Origin: Rallus limicola
Lineage: Eukaryota > Chordata > Aves > Gruiformes > Rallidae
Assembly: GCA_022605955.1 (NCBI GenBank)
Contig: JAKCOZ010000011.1
Span: 6,205,990-6,269,989, forward strand
Length of the DNA stretch: 64,000 bases
Reading direction: 5' to 3'
Shown: positions 23,791-35,115 of the stretch, piece after piece
How the letters are laid out: every line of letters starts with the position of its first letter
How positions within the stretch are numbered: the stretch's first letter is position 1
Made by a program: the position numbers and the translations under genes
Notes under the pieces: model-generated
The model's input: the letters and a program-made list of their open reading frames with translations, nothing else
Told to the model about the DNA's origin: nothing
Databases searched by the model: none

Positions 23791-26210
23791 TCAGCTGGCA
23801 ATTTCTGCTGATGCTCAGCTTGCTGCTGCCTGGAAATTTTGTGGCATCTTTTAGAGTTAAATTGTGCAAGTGAGTTTGGTCGTTACTATCATGCAATAAA
23901 ACCCGTATTTGTATACAGCTACCAGATTGCCGAGTCCTAACGGTGCAAGGGCACAGAGCAAGCTGTGACAATGCTGGCAATGAAGTCCTGCTTCCAGACT
24001 CCCCATCTAGTTTCCATTCATTGCTTGTTTAGGGTAATGAAGAGCAGACTGAGGAGACTTGGGTTGTTTGCTTCAAGAGGCTGTAATAAAAACCCTACTG
24101 CAATCTAATTCTGGCCTGGACAGTGAAGAGCAAGTTTCCCCAAGCATCTTTGCCTTACAAACTTCCAAACAAGTACCAAATAGGAACTTCAAAATTCCAA
24201 ACAGGTTCTTATTTTCTATCTGACTTTTAAAGTTATTAATATCAAGCAAGTAACCACTTGTTACATTTCTCCTAGCTGTTGTGCTTATGATGTCCACAGC
24301 AGACCTGGTGAATCTGAAGGGGCAGGCTGGGACAAGTAGCCCCTGAAATGGTCAGTAGCATCATCCTCTTCACTTTCCCAATCGATTTCCTCATAAACAG
24401 CCTACACAAAAACCTTTATGAAATTCAAGTCCAGCTTCACATTTCATTGAAAAACCTTTAAGAAAAGCCATTTTTCATACTTAAGACTTTTTCAAATCTC
24501 CTCTAACCAGTTACATTCTGCATTGTATCTTTTGCATCTGGCCATTGTCCAAAGACAATCCTTAAAATCCCTTTACAGTTTTAAAGGAAAATACAAGCCC
24601 TCATTTACCACTGGATCCAGCCTGAAAATAAAAGCTCAATGCCTTGACAGGCCTGGATATTTTTTTGGGTCCTAAGTCTGATTTATGGTGGTAGCCAGCA
24701 AACCAGGCTGGTGAAATATTTGCTGCTGCTCGCAGGGATCTGGAAAAATGAAGTGTGAAGTTCTGAAGAGAGCAGGCAACAGTTCTCCAGTCACTAAACA
24801 CTTCCAACGAGTTGGCAGCGGAACAGAGCTGTGGTCTGAAAGATGAACCTCAAAGGAATAGGGGAGGGGAGCAGTACTGCGCGCAGTGTCAAAATACTGC
24901 TGCAGCCTAAAGCTTTCCATACATTCCTGACATTGAGAGGGAAGGAGAAATATTTTCTTCATTATTTATTTATTCTCTATCTCTTTTTTTTTAATTTTTT
25001 ATTTCTCCCTCTTTCCCCCCACAGGGGTTTCATCTGAAGTAGGGAAAAGAATTAAAAGCAACAACAGGGGCATAGGAAGCTACTTAAGTCCTCTGTAAAA
25101 ATGTGCTGGTTAAAAGAAAGGCTAAAATTATCTGTTTAGGGGGAAGCATTACTTGTGCTTTGCTTGATGCAGAGCAATCTCAATGAGCAAGGCTGTGGCG
25201 ACACGGCCATAGCCTTTCAAAGTGCCAAAGCCCCGCGCTCTGTGGGCGTGGGAGCTGAGATTTTCATTCCCATGAAAAGGGAATTTCCTAGAGGTAAAAG
25301 TGAGGTGGGGATTTTTCAGAGCGTTCTTGGAATGAATCACCTCTGCATAAGTTTGCCAGGTAAAACATGTGGCTGCTTCACTTTATTTTCTTCAAAGGAA
25401 GTTAATATTCATCCCTATCATGTAGATCATATGGAGACAGAGATAGGCTGATAAATGAGGTGTATTTCAGTCCTTGGGGTTTCAGCAATCTGCTTTAGCC
25501 CCTATGGATTAACTTGGTTTCCTGTGTTCACACTGAATAAAATGGCCAGGACGGGGAGAGCATTTTTGGGAGGTAAAATGGGGATGAACCATCTCTGCTT
25601 GGCCTACTTGTGGCTCGGAGGGGTTGTCCATCACCTTGTTATCCATGTCTTAATCCCATCTCAAACAGCTGGGCAAGCCATGAAATAAAAGATTCCCTCC
25701 TGTCACCCTGTGCCCAGCAAAGCCTACAGGGGTTTTATTGGCCTCCAAGCCCAGGAGAAATGAGGCTGACTTCACCCATTGGTCAAACTGATGCATGTTT
25801 TTAAACCTCTCTTAGCTTTGACAGTTACTTGAAAAGGCAGCAAAAGTGGGAAAAAATTACTCCTCTTCACATTTATGGAAATGAGGATAGGATTATTTAA
25901 GTTTGGGTTGTTTTTTGTTTGTTTGTTTGATTGGGTTGGGGGGTTTTTGTTGTTTTTTGGGTTGTTTTTTTTAAAGGGAAAAAAAGAGGCACATTAACCA
26001 TATTGGTTAAAAGCTGTCTGAGGTCAGAAGCTGGGGTGATATAACAAAAGGCTGCTTGTTTCCAAACACAAGCTTTTGGTTTGGGGAGAAACAACTGCAC
26101 GTTCTGGTCGCCTTTATAGTTGGAGAATGTTCTGCCTCTGCTGCGACATGGAGTGGGCTGGGCTGGGAGCCTCCTGGGTACCAGCCTTCAGCCTCAAGCC
26201 CCAATAGACA
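23791..26210. other. Intergenic, no gene seen
   Basis: Unique sequence. A T/G-rich low-complexity stretch lies at 25901-25975, containing GTTTGTTTGTTTG and a GGGTTGGGGGG run. No gene or repeat family was recognised otherwise. Confidence 0.5.
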
Positions 26211-26212
26211 AA

Positions 26213-26241
26213 GATGATGATGATGATGATTATTATTATTT
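26213..26241 (+). repeat. (GAT)6(TAT)3 microsatellite
   Basis: Six GAT units at 26213-26230 run directly into TAT units, a compound trinucleotide repeat. Confidence 0.85.
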
Positions 26242-26280
26242 CACATTGTTATGAAATGGTTCCTATTAACAGCAGAAGCA

Positions 26281-26562
26281 TTTACGGGACATGCTCGCAG
26301 ACAAACTCACCCGTACCACAGCTGCACAGCCCCAAACCCACACTGTCTGTCACACACAGGCACTCTGTGCCACCCACGCTCCTGCACAGTCGCTACGCAA
26401 GCAGGGCTCAATGCTCACACGGGCTCACACAAACCGAAACCGACGTCGCCGTCGTACACCCACGCAAACAGAGCCAAAACAGGCCCCTTCAGTCTCACGC
26501 GTCTCTCGCACCCTGCTCTGTGACCTGACAGCATCACGGTATCAAAGGGGAGAAAAATACGT
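26281..26562. other. Small CpG cluster, C-rich on the plus strand
   Basis: I count 19 CpG dinucleotides in about 280 bases, with the densest run at 26434-26455, whereas neighbouring DNA is CpG-poor. The plus strand is strongly C-rich with many CAC words. All three forward frames stay open for 90-118 codons because stop words are rare in such composition, not because of coding evidence. It may be a small orphan CpG island or an exon or promoter of a poorly known transcript. Confidence 0.5.
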
Positions 26563-28191
26563 GAGCTGCTCTGGGTTTTGCAGTGCTTGTCTCACCCAGG
26601 AGCTGACAGAGGGGCCAGCCCTTACACCCCTGGCCAGGGACCAGTAGGTTTTATGTCAAAAGAAATCAGAAAAATGCTAACTAAAAGCCACTTCCCAAAG
26701 AATGAGATCTTCCGGGCCTCTTACCCTCCATCAGCTCCTGGTTTTGCAGGGTTTTTAAAATCCTGGTGGCCATTCTTTGCTGTTTTAGCAGCTGGAGAAA
26801 GGTTTGCAAGTCAGCCTTAGAACTGGGACTCGTGGCAATAAAAATCTATGCATCATTTCTGGGAGAAATGAGCTTTATGCTAGAGGATGTTCATAGTGGA
26901 TTCTGCAGGGCATGGGTGCAGATGAGGGATGAAGTGCAGCAATCCTGTCCTCTCTGGTGGCCAAACTGGCCTTTCCTCATCATTGCAGTCCAATCCTTTT
27001 CCAACTGCTTGACTCACAAAGCAGTTACTGGTGCTGAGGAACATCAGGGCACCACTACGGCTGTGAATAATGTTCTGGTATCTTTGAGGGAGAGCACTAA
27101 GATGTGGCATGGGGTCTGTGAACTCCTCCGGATGCATCCCTAAAGCCACTCCCCTCTGACAAGACCATGATGGTGTTCTTAGGAAATTGAACCCTCTACC
27201 CAACCCCAAGTCTTCCCCACATACTGGATTTCTCTTCCAGATTTTCTTTTCTCTCCTCTCCCCACTCTCCAGGGCTTTGGGGACCCTTTCTCCCCCTCCT
27301 TCACAGCTTCTGAGCTGGGGTCCCATGGTTTCTGTCTCTGGGAGGCTCCAGCAGATGGTTCACATCATGATTAGTGATCTCCCTGCAGCACCGGGGACCG
27401 TGAACAACTTCCCTCAGGGTGATCTCAGGACCCAACACTGATGGAGGTGGGGCACTACTCATCCAGGTGCTTTCTGTGCTAGACAATCTCAGCAGGCACC
27501 TAAACACCTCCAAAAGTGGTGTCCTGGGTTTAAGTAAAGTAGGGATAAGAACTGAGAGGTTGCTGTCAGCACTGAGGAGTGTCTTGGGGACTCGGGGAAC
27601 ATCCATCATACCTGAACCAGAGATTATTCAAGTTTGTGCTGTCCACTTCCCACACCACCATGTTCCTACAAAGTGTTTCTGGGCTGCTTTATGGGCACCA
27701 AACACATGTCAGTAACAGCTCTGCACAATCCAGGGTTTCTGAAATTCATGTCCCAAATGGCAAAAAAGACACAAAACCCACTGACTTGTTCTCTAATTGT
27801 CCCTCTCCACTGACACTTTCCCAAAGTGCCTCATAAGCTTTGCAAATCAAGTTTCATTGCTTTTTCCTTCTGCCATCAGGGTGGCCATCAGGAAGGCAGA
27901 ACATGGCCAAAGCTAATGAGACTTAATGACATTACTCAAAAGTCCATGAGAAGCAACAAAGCCTCATACATCAAAATAAACCTGGGTGGATAATTCAGAT
28001 ATGAAGATTATAGACTGTGGTGTTTAGCCTTGCACATCTGAACTGAATTTTATTGTGGGCTGGTATGGAGTTTTATTTTAGCTGCTTGAAATATTTTGAT
28101 GGCTCTTGGCCTGCTGTGCTAGAGTTAACTTGAATTAAGGTTTGGCTGCAGAGGTGATATGTTGGTAATACCTGATGATTGATATGATATG
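26563..28191. other. Intergenic, no gene seen
   Basis: Moderately GC-rich unique DNA. The frames at 26766-27143 (+, 125 codons) and 26880-27326 (-, 148 codons) overlap on opposite strands and lack recognisable domains, signal peptides or repeats. A C/T-rich stretch lies at 27187-27305. Confidence 0.5.
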
Positions 28192-28813
28192 AGTTGGCAT
28201 TGCATGCTTGCAGCCCAGAAAACCAATCTTATCCTGGGCTGCATAAAAACCAGCATGACCAGAAGGTCGAGAGAGGGGATTTTGCACCGCTGCTCTAGTG
28301 AGACCCCATGTGTGTCTAGTTCTGGGGTCCTCAGTATAAGGCAGACATGGTGCTGCTAGAGCAAGTCCTGAGGAGGCCATGAAAATGATCAAGGGACTGG
28401 AGAACCTCTCCATAGGAGAAAGGTGGAGTGAGTTGGGGTTGTTCAGCCAGATGAGAAGGCTTGGAGACACCGTACTGTGGCTTTTCAGTACTTAAAGGGG
28501 GTTTACAAGAAAGATGGAGAGAATTTTTTTACTTTTGTAGGATGAGGAGTACAGGTTTTAAACTGAAAGCGGATAGGTTTAGATTACATATAAGGCAGAA
28601 ATTTCATATGACAAGGCTGGTGAGGCTCCAGAACAGGTTGCCCAGAGAAGTTGTGGATGCTCCATCATTGCAAGTGTTCACATCCAGGTTGTACGGAGCT
28701 TTGGGTAACCTGGTCTAGTGGGGGGTGTCCCTGCCCATGGCAGGTAGCGGTGAAACTACAAGATTTTTATAGGTCTTTTCAATCCCAAACAAGTCTGTGA
28801 TTCTGTGATCCTG
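28192..28813 (+). mobile_element. CR1 LINE, 5'-truncated, decayed ORF2 end
   Basis: The sequence follows CR1 from GCTTGCAGCCCAGAA and TATCCTGGGCTGCAT through GGGGTTGTTCAGCC, GTACTTAAAGGGGGTTTACA, CAGAACAGGTTGCCCAGAGA and GGTAACCTGGTCTAGTGG. It ends with AAGTCTGTGATTCTGTGATCCTGTG. The ORF2 frame is broken by indels, so only short peptides remain. About 620 bases are retained, one of the longer CR1 copies here. Confidence 0.95.
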
Positions 28814-29714
28814 TGTCATCTCATGCTGTGCCTGCATCATGCCCATCATCCTGCTTATTTAGCAGAACTGCACTACTTAATTCAGTGATTAATGGTACAA
28901 GAAAGGTTGGAACTGCTTTGTTGTGTGTTTACCCAACACACAGAGTCAGCACATGCATGATATCCTTAGTAAACTGCTAAGTTTTGTACCTGGAGGAACA
29001 CCAGATTTGCATTTATTCTCATGGAGCCCTTGGGGCCAGCATGTGCACTCTGAGTTACTTGGCTCTGAGGCGACAAGATATCAAATGCTATGCTAGGGTT
29101 TGGAATTTTTTGAGACATTTGAAGGGAACTTTTTCCAGTGGAAAACTTGGGAAAGGTCTTTTTCATATAAATGATTTTCAGTGGAAACTCCCTTGGCCTC
29201 CCTTCACTGGGACATCCATCCTGAGCCTCACCCTGAAGAAAGACCCTTTTGTTGAGCAGAACAATATGGCCCCAGGAGGAAGCAGATCAGCTCCCACTCG
29301 CAGGGTAGGGTTTCTCTCACCTCACTTTAGCTGTCTAAAACCTAGGTGTCTAGTCTAAACCCGTCATTCGGCCTTCTGCTAACGACCCTGGGGAGATGGA
29401 GGCACCTTCTCAGGGTCATTCACTCCATCTTCAGGCAAAACAAATTGCTCTCTGGAGATGGCCAGCTCTCCTGTGGCTGATGGGGAGCCCGAAAGACAGG
29501 CATTGTGCAGACCGGTGGTGTAGCAATGGCTTATTAGGTGAGATGAATCCCACCCTGAGGAAATCGAGGTAGCTAATGAGTTGCTAGAGTATGTGTTTGT
29601 GGCAAGCTTGCCCGCACAAAGCGTGGCCAAGCTGGGGGTTCTTTGGGTAGCTGTAAAAGATGAGAACTGAAAAGCTGAGCGTTGCAAGCAAGACGTTTTT
29701 ATTACCATAGGCGT
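28814..29714. other. Intergenic, no gene seen
   Basis: Unique sequence. The part at 29360-29700 is richer in GC and CpG than its neighbours, and a 109-codon minus-strand frame there (29379-29708) has no recognised motif. Confidence 0.45.
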
Positions 29715-30000
29715 ACCATGCTGCTTTGCTGATGATAATCCACTACATCAGCTACAGCGTTTCATTTTACACGTAAATGATAAAATATCAGGGAACTTTA
29801 ATATATGTGAGAAATCAACTCATGTCCTAACTCATTTCTTCAGTCATCACTATGATAAAGATTAATCAAGAAACCTGCTACCTTCTGAATTCCTACAGAG
29901 GGGCAGAATTCCGTACCTAGCCCCAAATAAAACCCTTAACTTTTGTCAATGGCATCAATTGAATAAAAGCTCATTGCAAGTACAAAATTACTTGATCGGT
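29715..30000. promoter_or_regulatory. Weak candidate conserved non-coding segment
   Basis: Repeat-free AT-rich sequence with GATAA and ATTAATC-type words, adjoining the stronger candidate at 30240. The call rests on texture only. Confidence 0.2.
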
Positions 30001-30239
30001 TGGGTTCTTTTTTTTCTTAAATTTGCCTCTAAAAATCACACAGTCCTGCTATTTCTTGTTGAAACAGGATCAAGCACTTTAGCAGAGACCTGTTGGATTT
30101 TCAGTTTTTATTTTTATTTTCATCTTTCCTCTACAAGTGCATGTTAATACAACCTAATCAAATACACTGGCCTCAGAAGGATGTGTCTGCTTTCACCACA
30201 TCGGGAGCTGTGTCTTTCGAGTCCAGGGGCACGTGGGAT

Positions 30240-30860
30240 TTAACAAGCAGCTTGTTGAGCATTTGTTAGTTCTTCTAAAAGGTGATTATTGCCAAATGCA
30301 CATTCTCAGTGGCTTATTAAACGCTTTCACGTGACAGATGCATGCAGCATTTTGTGTGCATGAACCCGGGGCTGTCGCCATTTAGAACAAAATGCTAAAT
30401 ATTTACTGGCGAGGCAAGCTACGAATATAAATATTTATACCAAGGTACAATAAAAAAGTACCATAAAACTGATATGTTATAAAGAATTTATGTGTTGAAA
30501 TAGTCAAGGCCGTTACAAAAGATGTGCTATTTCATGATTATATTATGTGCGGAGATTGCAGTCTTTAGGTGTTTAATTTACTGCTATCTGGCCTTTGCCG
30601 CTGGACTCATTAATCTGTCAGGTGAAGGAGTCCTAATTATATTTCTTGTAACCTGGCAAACTACAGAGAATCGTGTTCATATGGGGAATAGATCTTGAAG
30701 ATTTACTGATCTGTTGCTAATGGTCCCACAGGGCTCGAAAATGGAAAAAGTATACACAAGAGCAGAAGATGTTTATAAGGGGAATCTGTCTTCCTAATTA
30801 TTGCACTGAATGTATGCTATTGTGCTGAGATAAGAGGAGCGTAAGCAAAGGGTTTTGTAA
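30240..30860. promoter_or_regulatory. Candidate conserved non-coding element / enhancer
   Basis: Repeat-free AT-rich block with dense homeodomain-type words: TAATTA at 30634-30639 and 30795-30800, and CCATAAA (posterior HOX-like core) at 30461-30467. A 14-bp perfect palindrome TATAAATATTTATA lies at 30426-30439. GGTAC and GTACC flank an A-rich spacer at 30444-30462. No long reading frame crosses it. This texture is typical of vertebrate developmental enhancers. Conservation was not tested. Confidence 0.4.
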
Positions 30861-31611
30861 AGCTACTCATAGGACACTTCTGAGGCTGGAAGGGACTAGG
30901 TTGCACGCATCCCGAAATTCAATGTCTGATTGAGGTGACAAGGAGGCTGTCTCACCTTACTGCTGTCCCCTGTTCCACTCCCGTCCTCACCTGCCTGCTG
31001 CTGGGTCCCAGCCAGCACCATCACCTGCATGAGTTCAGGGTCACACATGAACAGTCCCTTTTTTCTAACTTTTGCAGCTATTTTACATTACCCCAGTGCT
31101 AAAAGTTGATGGGGAGGGCTCAAAAATACTCCCTATTCAAGTGAGTTAGTGGAGATAAGGCATAGTTAGGTCGCGGTTAAACATCAACCCTGCATGAAAG
31201 GATGCAATCCAAATTTTGCAGTTCCTGGCTTATGTGGACTCTTACGAATTCACAAGTGACCGTACAATAAAATGTCCCAACCCACCAGTCCCAAGATGCA
31301 GTATCCGGCAGAAATATCAGTGCAATTGTCTTTTCTTATGCTAGGCATCCACTTCTGGCCACTGTCCAAGGCAAGGCATTGGACTAGGTGAATCTTAGAC
31401 TTGACCCTGGTATTTATATATATAAGCCCTGCATATAAAAGTCACCTCCCCAAGGTGACGTTCTCTTGGGCAGCGCTGGCTGGAAGATCAGTAGCAAAAC
31501 ATATAAAAAGAGGCAAAAAGAGGAAAGGGAAGGAAGCCAAGATCAGAGGGAATCTAGGCTTCTGGATTGTCACTTGTGATTTTGGACCATAGCAGTGTTC
31601 TCTCCCTTGGT
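30861..31611. other. Intergenic, no gene seen
   Basis: Unique sequence without recognisable genes or repeats. Confidence 0.5.
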
Positions 31612-31717
31612 TATTTTTTTTTTGGGTGGGTTTCTTTTTGGTTGGTTGGTTGGTTTTGGTTTTTTGTGGGGTTTTTTTGTTGTTGTTGTTGTTGTTGGTT
31701 GGTTGGTTGGTTGTTTT
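31612..31717 (+). repeat. T/G-rich low-complexity region with (GGTT)n and (TTG)n
   Basis: It contains GGTTGGTTGGTTGG at about 31640-31653, TTG units at about 31680-31697, and a second GGTT run at about 31697-31712. The minus-strand frames here (PTNQPTTTTTT-like) are translated repeat, not protein. Confidence 0.85.
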
Positions 31718-31748
31718 TTTAATAGAAAATTTATTACCTGACACTGCA

Positions 31749-31798
31749 GACTTTTATAGACGTAGAAACTATAGACTTTTATAGACATAGAAAGGACA
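31749..31798 (+). repeat. Two-copy imperfect 25-bp tandem repeat
   Basis: Two units starting GACTTTTATAGAC(G/A)TAGAAA lie head to tail, at 31749-31773 and 31774-31798. They diverge in the last few bases. Confidence 0.7.
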
Positions 31799-32639
31799 CT
31801 AGATATCCTGTAGATCAGGTGACATGGAAGTAAGTGAGGCTGCTAGAAGAGTTCCTACCTGTTGTAGGTTCTTAGCTTGGGCTTCACATAGCTCTTATTC
31901 TTTTCTTGCTGCTGCGTAGTGCTTGTGGTTTTTATTCTATATTTTAGGCTTTGGGGAAATGCCCTGTGGCCTGGGACACCCAGGGCTGTGGGAACAGCTG
32001 CTGGGTGAACACGGGTGCTTGTGAGCTGGTGAGAATGGTAACATTTCAGATGATCCTAGAAGTAAACCATGCCACCTACCACAAAAGAATATATATATAT
32101 TAAAAAAAAAAAGCCCCAACATTGAGAGATCTGGGAAATTCCTTCCTGGCCACAGCTCTGATGCGCAGTTTCACTCTGAGAAGCCCAGAGTTGTGCTTTT
32201 ACGGTCAGTGATGAGCACATCGCGCTGAGAGCGCAATGGAAAACAGGTGCGGGGACTCGTGTCTTCAGCAAGAATGGCCACTTTTGAGGGCAGGAAAACC
32301 TATTTCTCCTCCAATATATGGAATTTATATAATCACACAGCCTGTGGTAGACAGCTGTAGAAATCCCTACCTCGAAGAACTTGCTGTCTAAATCTTTTAC
32401 ACTAATGTGAATAGGAAAGTGAAAATACGTAGCGTCTAATACACAGATTTTTTTCGAAAGGGCTGTCAGCGTAAAGCTCAAGGACTAGACCTTCAGCCAA
32501 TATAAACTGAGGTAGAGATACTGAATTATTCTGTCTTACACCAGTGAAGGGTCTGACTCTATTATTCTCTATAAGAGTTTGATCAATGTTTTCCTCTGGC
32601 TCAGCATTTGATTAATACCATGAGCTAGACCATAAAGCA
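31799..32639. other. Intergenic, no gene seen
   Basis: Unique sequence. A 141-codon minus-strand frame (32056-32481) ends in low-complexity translation and shows no domain, so I do not call it a gene. Confidence 0.45.
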
Positions 32640-33010
32640 GACTTTGGAAACTGCAAGATGTGATCCGTTTAATCAGTTTGTCAGTTTTATTTTGGAGACT
32701 TAACGGAAAAACAAAACCCTCTGCAAAGATATTGATTTAATTCCCTTTGCCTTAGATTCCCATGAAGGCAAATGAATAAATATTTCTGATGCATAAAGTA
32801 CTGGAAGAGCTTTATCACTAGGTTCAGGAACAATTCATGTGGGAGGACTGTAATGTGTATTATCAGTATATTCTTAAGTCCTTTTGAATGCTAGCAATGA
32901 AATAAATACTAAAATAACATGAATATGAAAACAAATGTAGAAACATATGCCTACATTTGCACAAACATGCCTTTTGCATCGTGTTTGTTTTCAGAGCTAT
33001 TTAAAGATAC
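32640..33010. promoter_or_regulatory. Weak candidate conserved non-coding segment
   Basis: AT-rich, repeat-free sequence with homeodomain-like and GATT words and no reading frame of note. Texture only. Confidence 0.22.
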
Positions 33011-33311
33011 TGCTGCTCCTCCAAAACAAGTTTTGCTTTCTTGGGTCGATACGAAACTGTTAGATTGAGATTTAGCTAAAAAAGAGTCCAGTTGGGCCCA
33101 GGTGCTTCCAATGCTTCTGGAGGAGAACCTGCCAGGCAGCAGAGAAAAGCTCTGTTAACCCAAGTTGGAAGCAGACAGCATTCCTGTGAAAATGGGAAAG
33201 TTTTAAACACACCCATGTAGGGAATAGCAATATTGATTTAAAGGCTGAGCTGAACTTAAGTCTGGATGCCTACAATAGGATTCATCTCACTGGCTTTGGA
33301 TGCTGTAGATT

Positions 33312-33835
33312 ATAGAATCACAGAATCACAGAACTGTAGGGGTTGTAAGGGACCTTCAGAGATTACCGAGTCCAACCCCCCTGCAAAAGCAGGGTCTCTA
33401 GGACAGGTCGTACAGGTCGGCATCCAGTCAGGCCATGAATATCTCCAGAGAAGGAGACTCCACAACCCCTCTGGGTAGCTTGTTCCAGTGCTTTGTGAAA
33501 CAGTGCCTACCCTCACTGTGAAAAAGTTCTTTAGCACTTCTAGTGCTCCAGTTGAGGCCAATGCTCCTTGTCCTGTCCCCACAGACCACTGAGATGAGGC
33601 TGGCCATTTTCCCCTGTGTCCCACACTTGAGATATTTATAAACATTAATCAGTTCCCCTCTCAGTCTTCTTTTCTCAGGGCTGAACATCCCTGGTTCTTT
33701 CAGCCTTTCCTCATAGGGGAGATGCTCCAGGCCCTTAATCCATCTTCGTGTCCCTTCTCTGGACTATCTCCAGGAGATCCCTGTCCTTTCTGTACTGGGG
33801 AGCCCAGAATGTCTAGATCTCGGCTCACCTGAGAC
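33312..33835 (-). mobile_element. CR1 LINE, 5'-truncated (minus strand), near-readable ORF2 end
   Basis: It begins with ATAGAATCACAGAATCACAGAA, the complement of the CR1 tail. The minus strand reads [38 protein letters not shown] and similar motifs of the CR1 ORF2 C-terminus, split across two frames by an indel. About 520 bases are retained. Divergence looks moderate. Confidence 0.96.
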
Positions 33836-34089
33836 AACCTCTGCAGAGAATCTTTGGCTGCAGGCTTGAATCAAGTGCTAACTTTTATTAGGTGAGAAGA
33901 ATTATGTTCCTGATGTGCCCATTCCTCTCCGGGGGCAGCATGGAGAGCCCAGGAAGGTACCATGTTCAAGTCTAATGTGTAATTTTGATCAGAGTGTTGC
34001 TCCTTCTAGAGGGAGGGATACAAAGAAATAAATCAAAAGGAGAAAAATGGGTGAAACCAGTTGGCTAAGCACAGCAGTACTAACACTAA
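33836..34089. other. Intergenic, no gene seen
   Basis: Short unique segment between the CR1 copy and the next candidate non-coding element. Confidence 0.5.
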
Positions 34090-34400
34090 AAAAGCCATCC
34101 TCAAAAAAATTGAGGTGCGGACGATTCCTACAGTTTTTTCTACCTTAATTAAGGTGCTTGGGGATGAATTATTTATGATTTACATTATAAAAACAGATCT
34201 ATAATTCCCTTTGACATAATTTTGTTAGCCTACCTAAACATTAATAAGAGTTTCCATTTGAGTTCATACTGGTTTAATGAAGGTCTGAAAAGAATGCAAC
34301 TTCTGGGGGAGATTCCACATGCAAAACTATTGCACAGGAGCAAAATTTTTGCCGATAACTAAAGGCAAACACAGGAAATTCTACTTAAACACCAGTTCCT
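34090..34400. promoter_or_regulatory. Candidate conserved non-coding segment
   Basis: Repeat-free, AT-rich block with the 14-bp perfect palindrome ACCTTAATTAAGGT at 34142-34155 and several ATTA words (ATTAATAAG, GAATTATTTATGATTTA). The palindrome suits paired homeodomain binding. Conservation was not tested. Confidence 0.3.
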
Positions 34401-35095
34401 TATTGTCCTGTAGATTAGTTTATTGCCTGTGCTGTCCCTGTGCTGTGTTTCACTAGCAGGTCCGCTAGACCAGCCCCATGACTCCTCTTAATTTACAGGC
34501 ACCTAACAAAGCCCAGGGTAGCGCTACTGCGACTGAAGACAACAGGAGTGAAGAGGCAGTGTAGAGTTAGCAATGCTAATTTTAGTTGGCTGCCAGGAGG
34601 GTAGAGGTGAGCTGGTGATCACTAGCTGCCCGTACACACCTTGAGAAAAACAAAAATCACTTCTGGGAAGGTTTTTTTACCTAATTTAGATATCTACTTC
34701 AGGGTAAGGTAAATTGGGCATTGCTGACTTAAAAAAAGTGGTCTGGGATAACTAGGGTTAAAGATTGCACCGTAATGAGACAACATTAACACTGACGTCG
34801 TTTCTCTGGATTTGATAATACCACTGTTTAAGCTTATACCTTAACAGCATCCAGGCATTGAGCTCCAGTGCTGTCAACTGGGATCTAAATAGAAATTAGA
34901 TGCCTACATAATTCTGGATCTGGCCCTATGTAGCTTCTAAAATTTCAAATATGACATACATTCAGATTAAAAATTACAATGTATATTTGTAAAGAACCTC
35001 ATGTAACTCTTTCTGGAGCATTCTAGAGCAAAAATCATATGTATTGGTAGCCAGATCCTGCATTTTATGCCTAGTTAATTTATTTTCTGTAGTAG
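34401..35095. other. Intergenic, no gene seen
   Basis: Unique AT-rich sequence without gene or repeat evidence. Confidence 0.5.
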
Positions 35096-35115
35096 TCACA
35101 ATGAATTCATTGTGA
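35096..35115. promoter_or_regulatory. 20-bp perfect palindrome with SOX dimer-like spacing
   Basis: TCACAATGAA is followed directly by its reverse complement. It contains ACAATG-N4-CATTGT, the facing half-site layout known for SOXE (SOX8/9/10) dimers. It could be a chance palindrome. Confidence 0.4.

Noticed and set aside
26291..26647. 118-codon forward frame in the CpG cluster
   Set aside because: All three forward frames are open because of C-rich composition. No domain, splice context or codon signature supports coding.
26880..27326. 148-codon minus-strand frame
   Set aside because: It overlaps a forward frame of similar length, has no recognisable domain, and is within the chance range for moderately GC-rich DNA.
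32056..32481. 141-codon minus-strand frame
   Set aside because: It ends in low-complexity translation and has no recognised motif or supporting signal.
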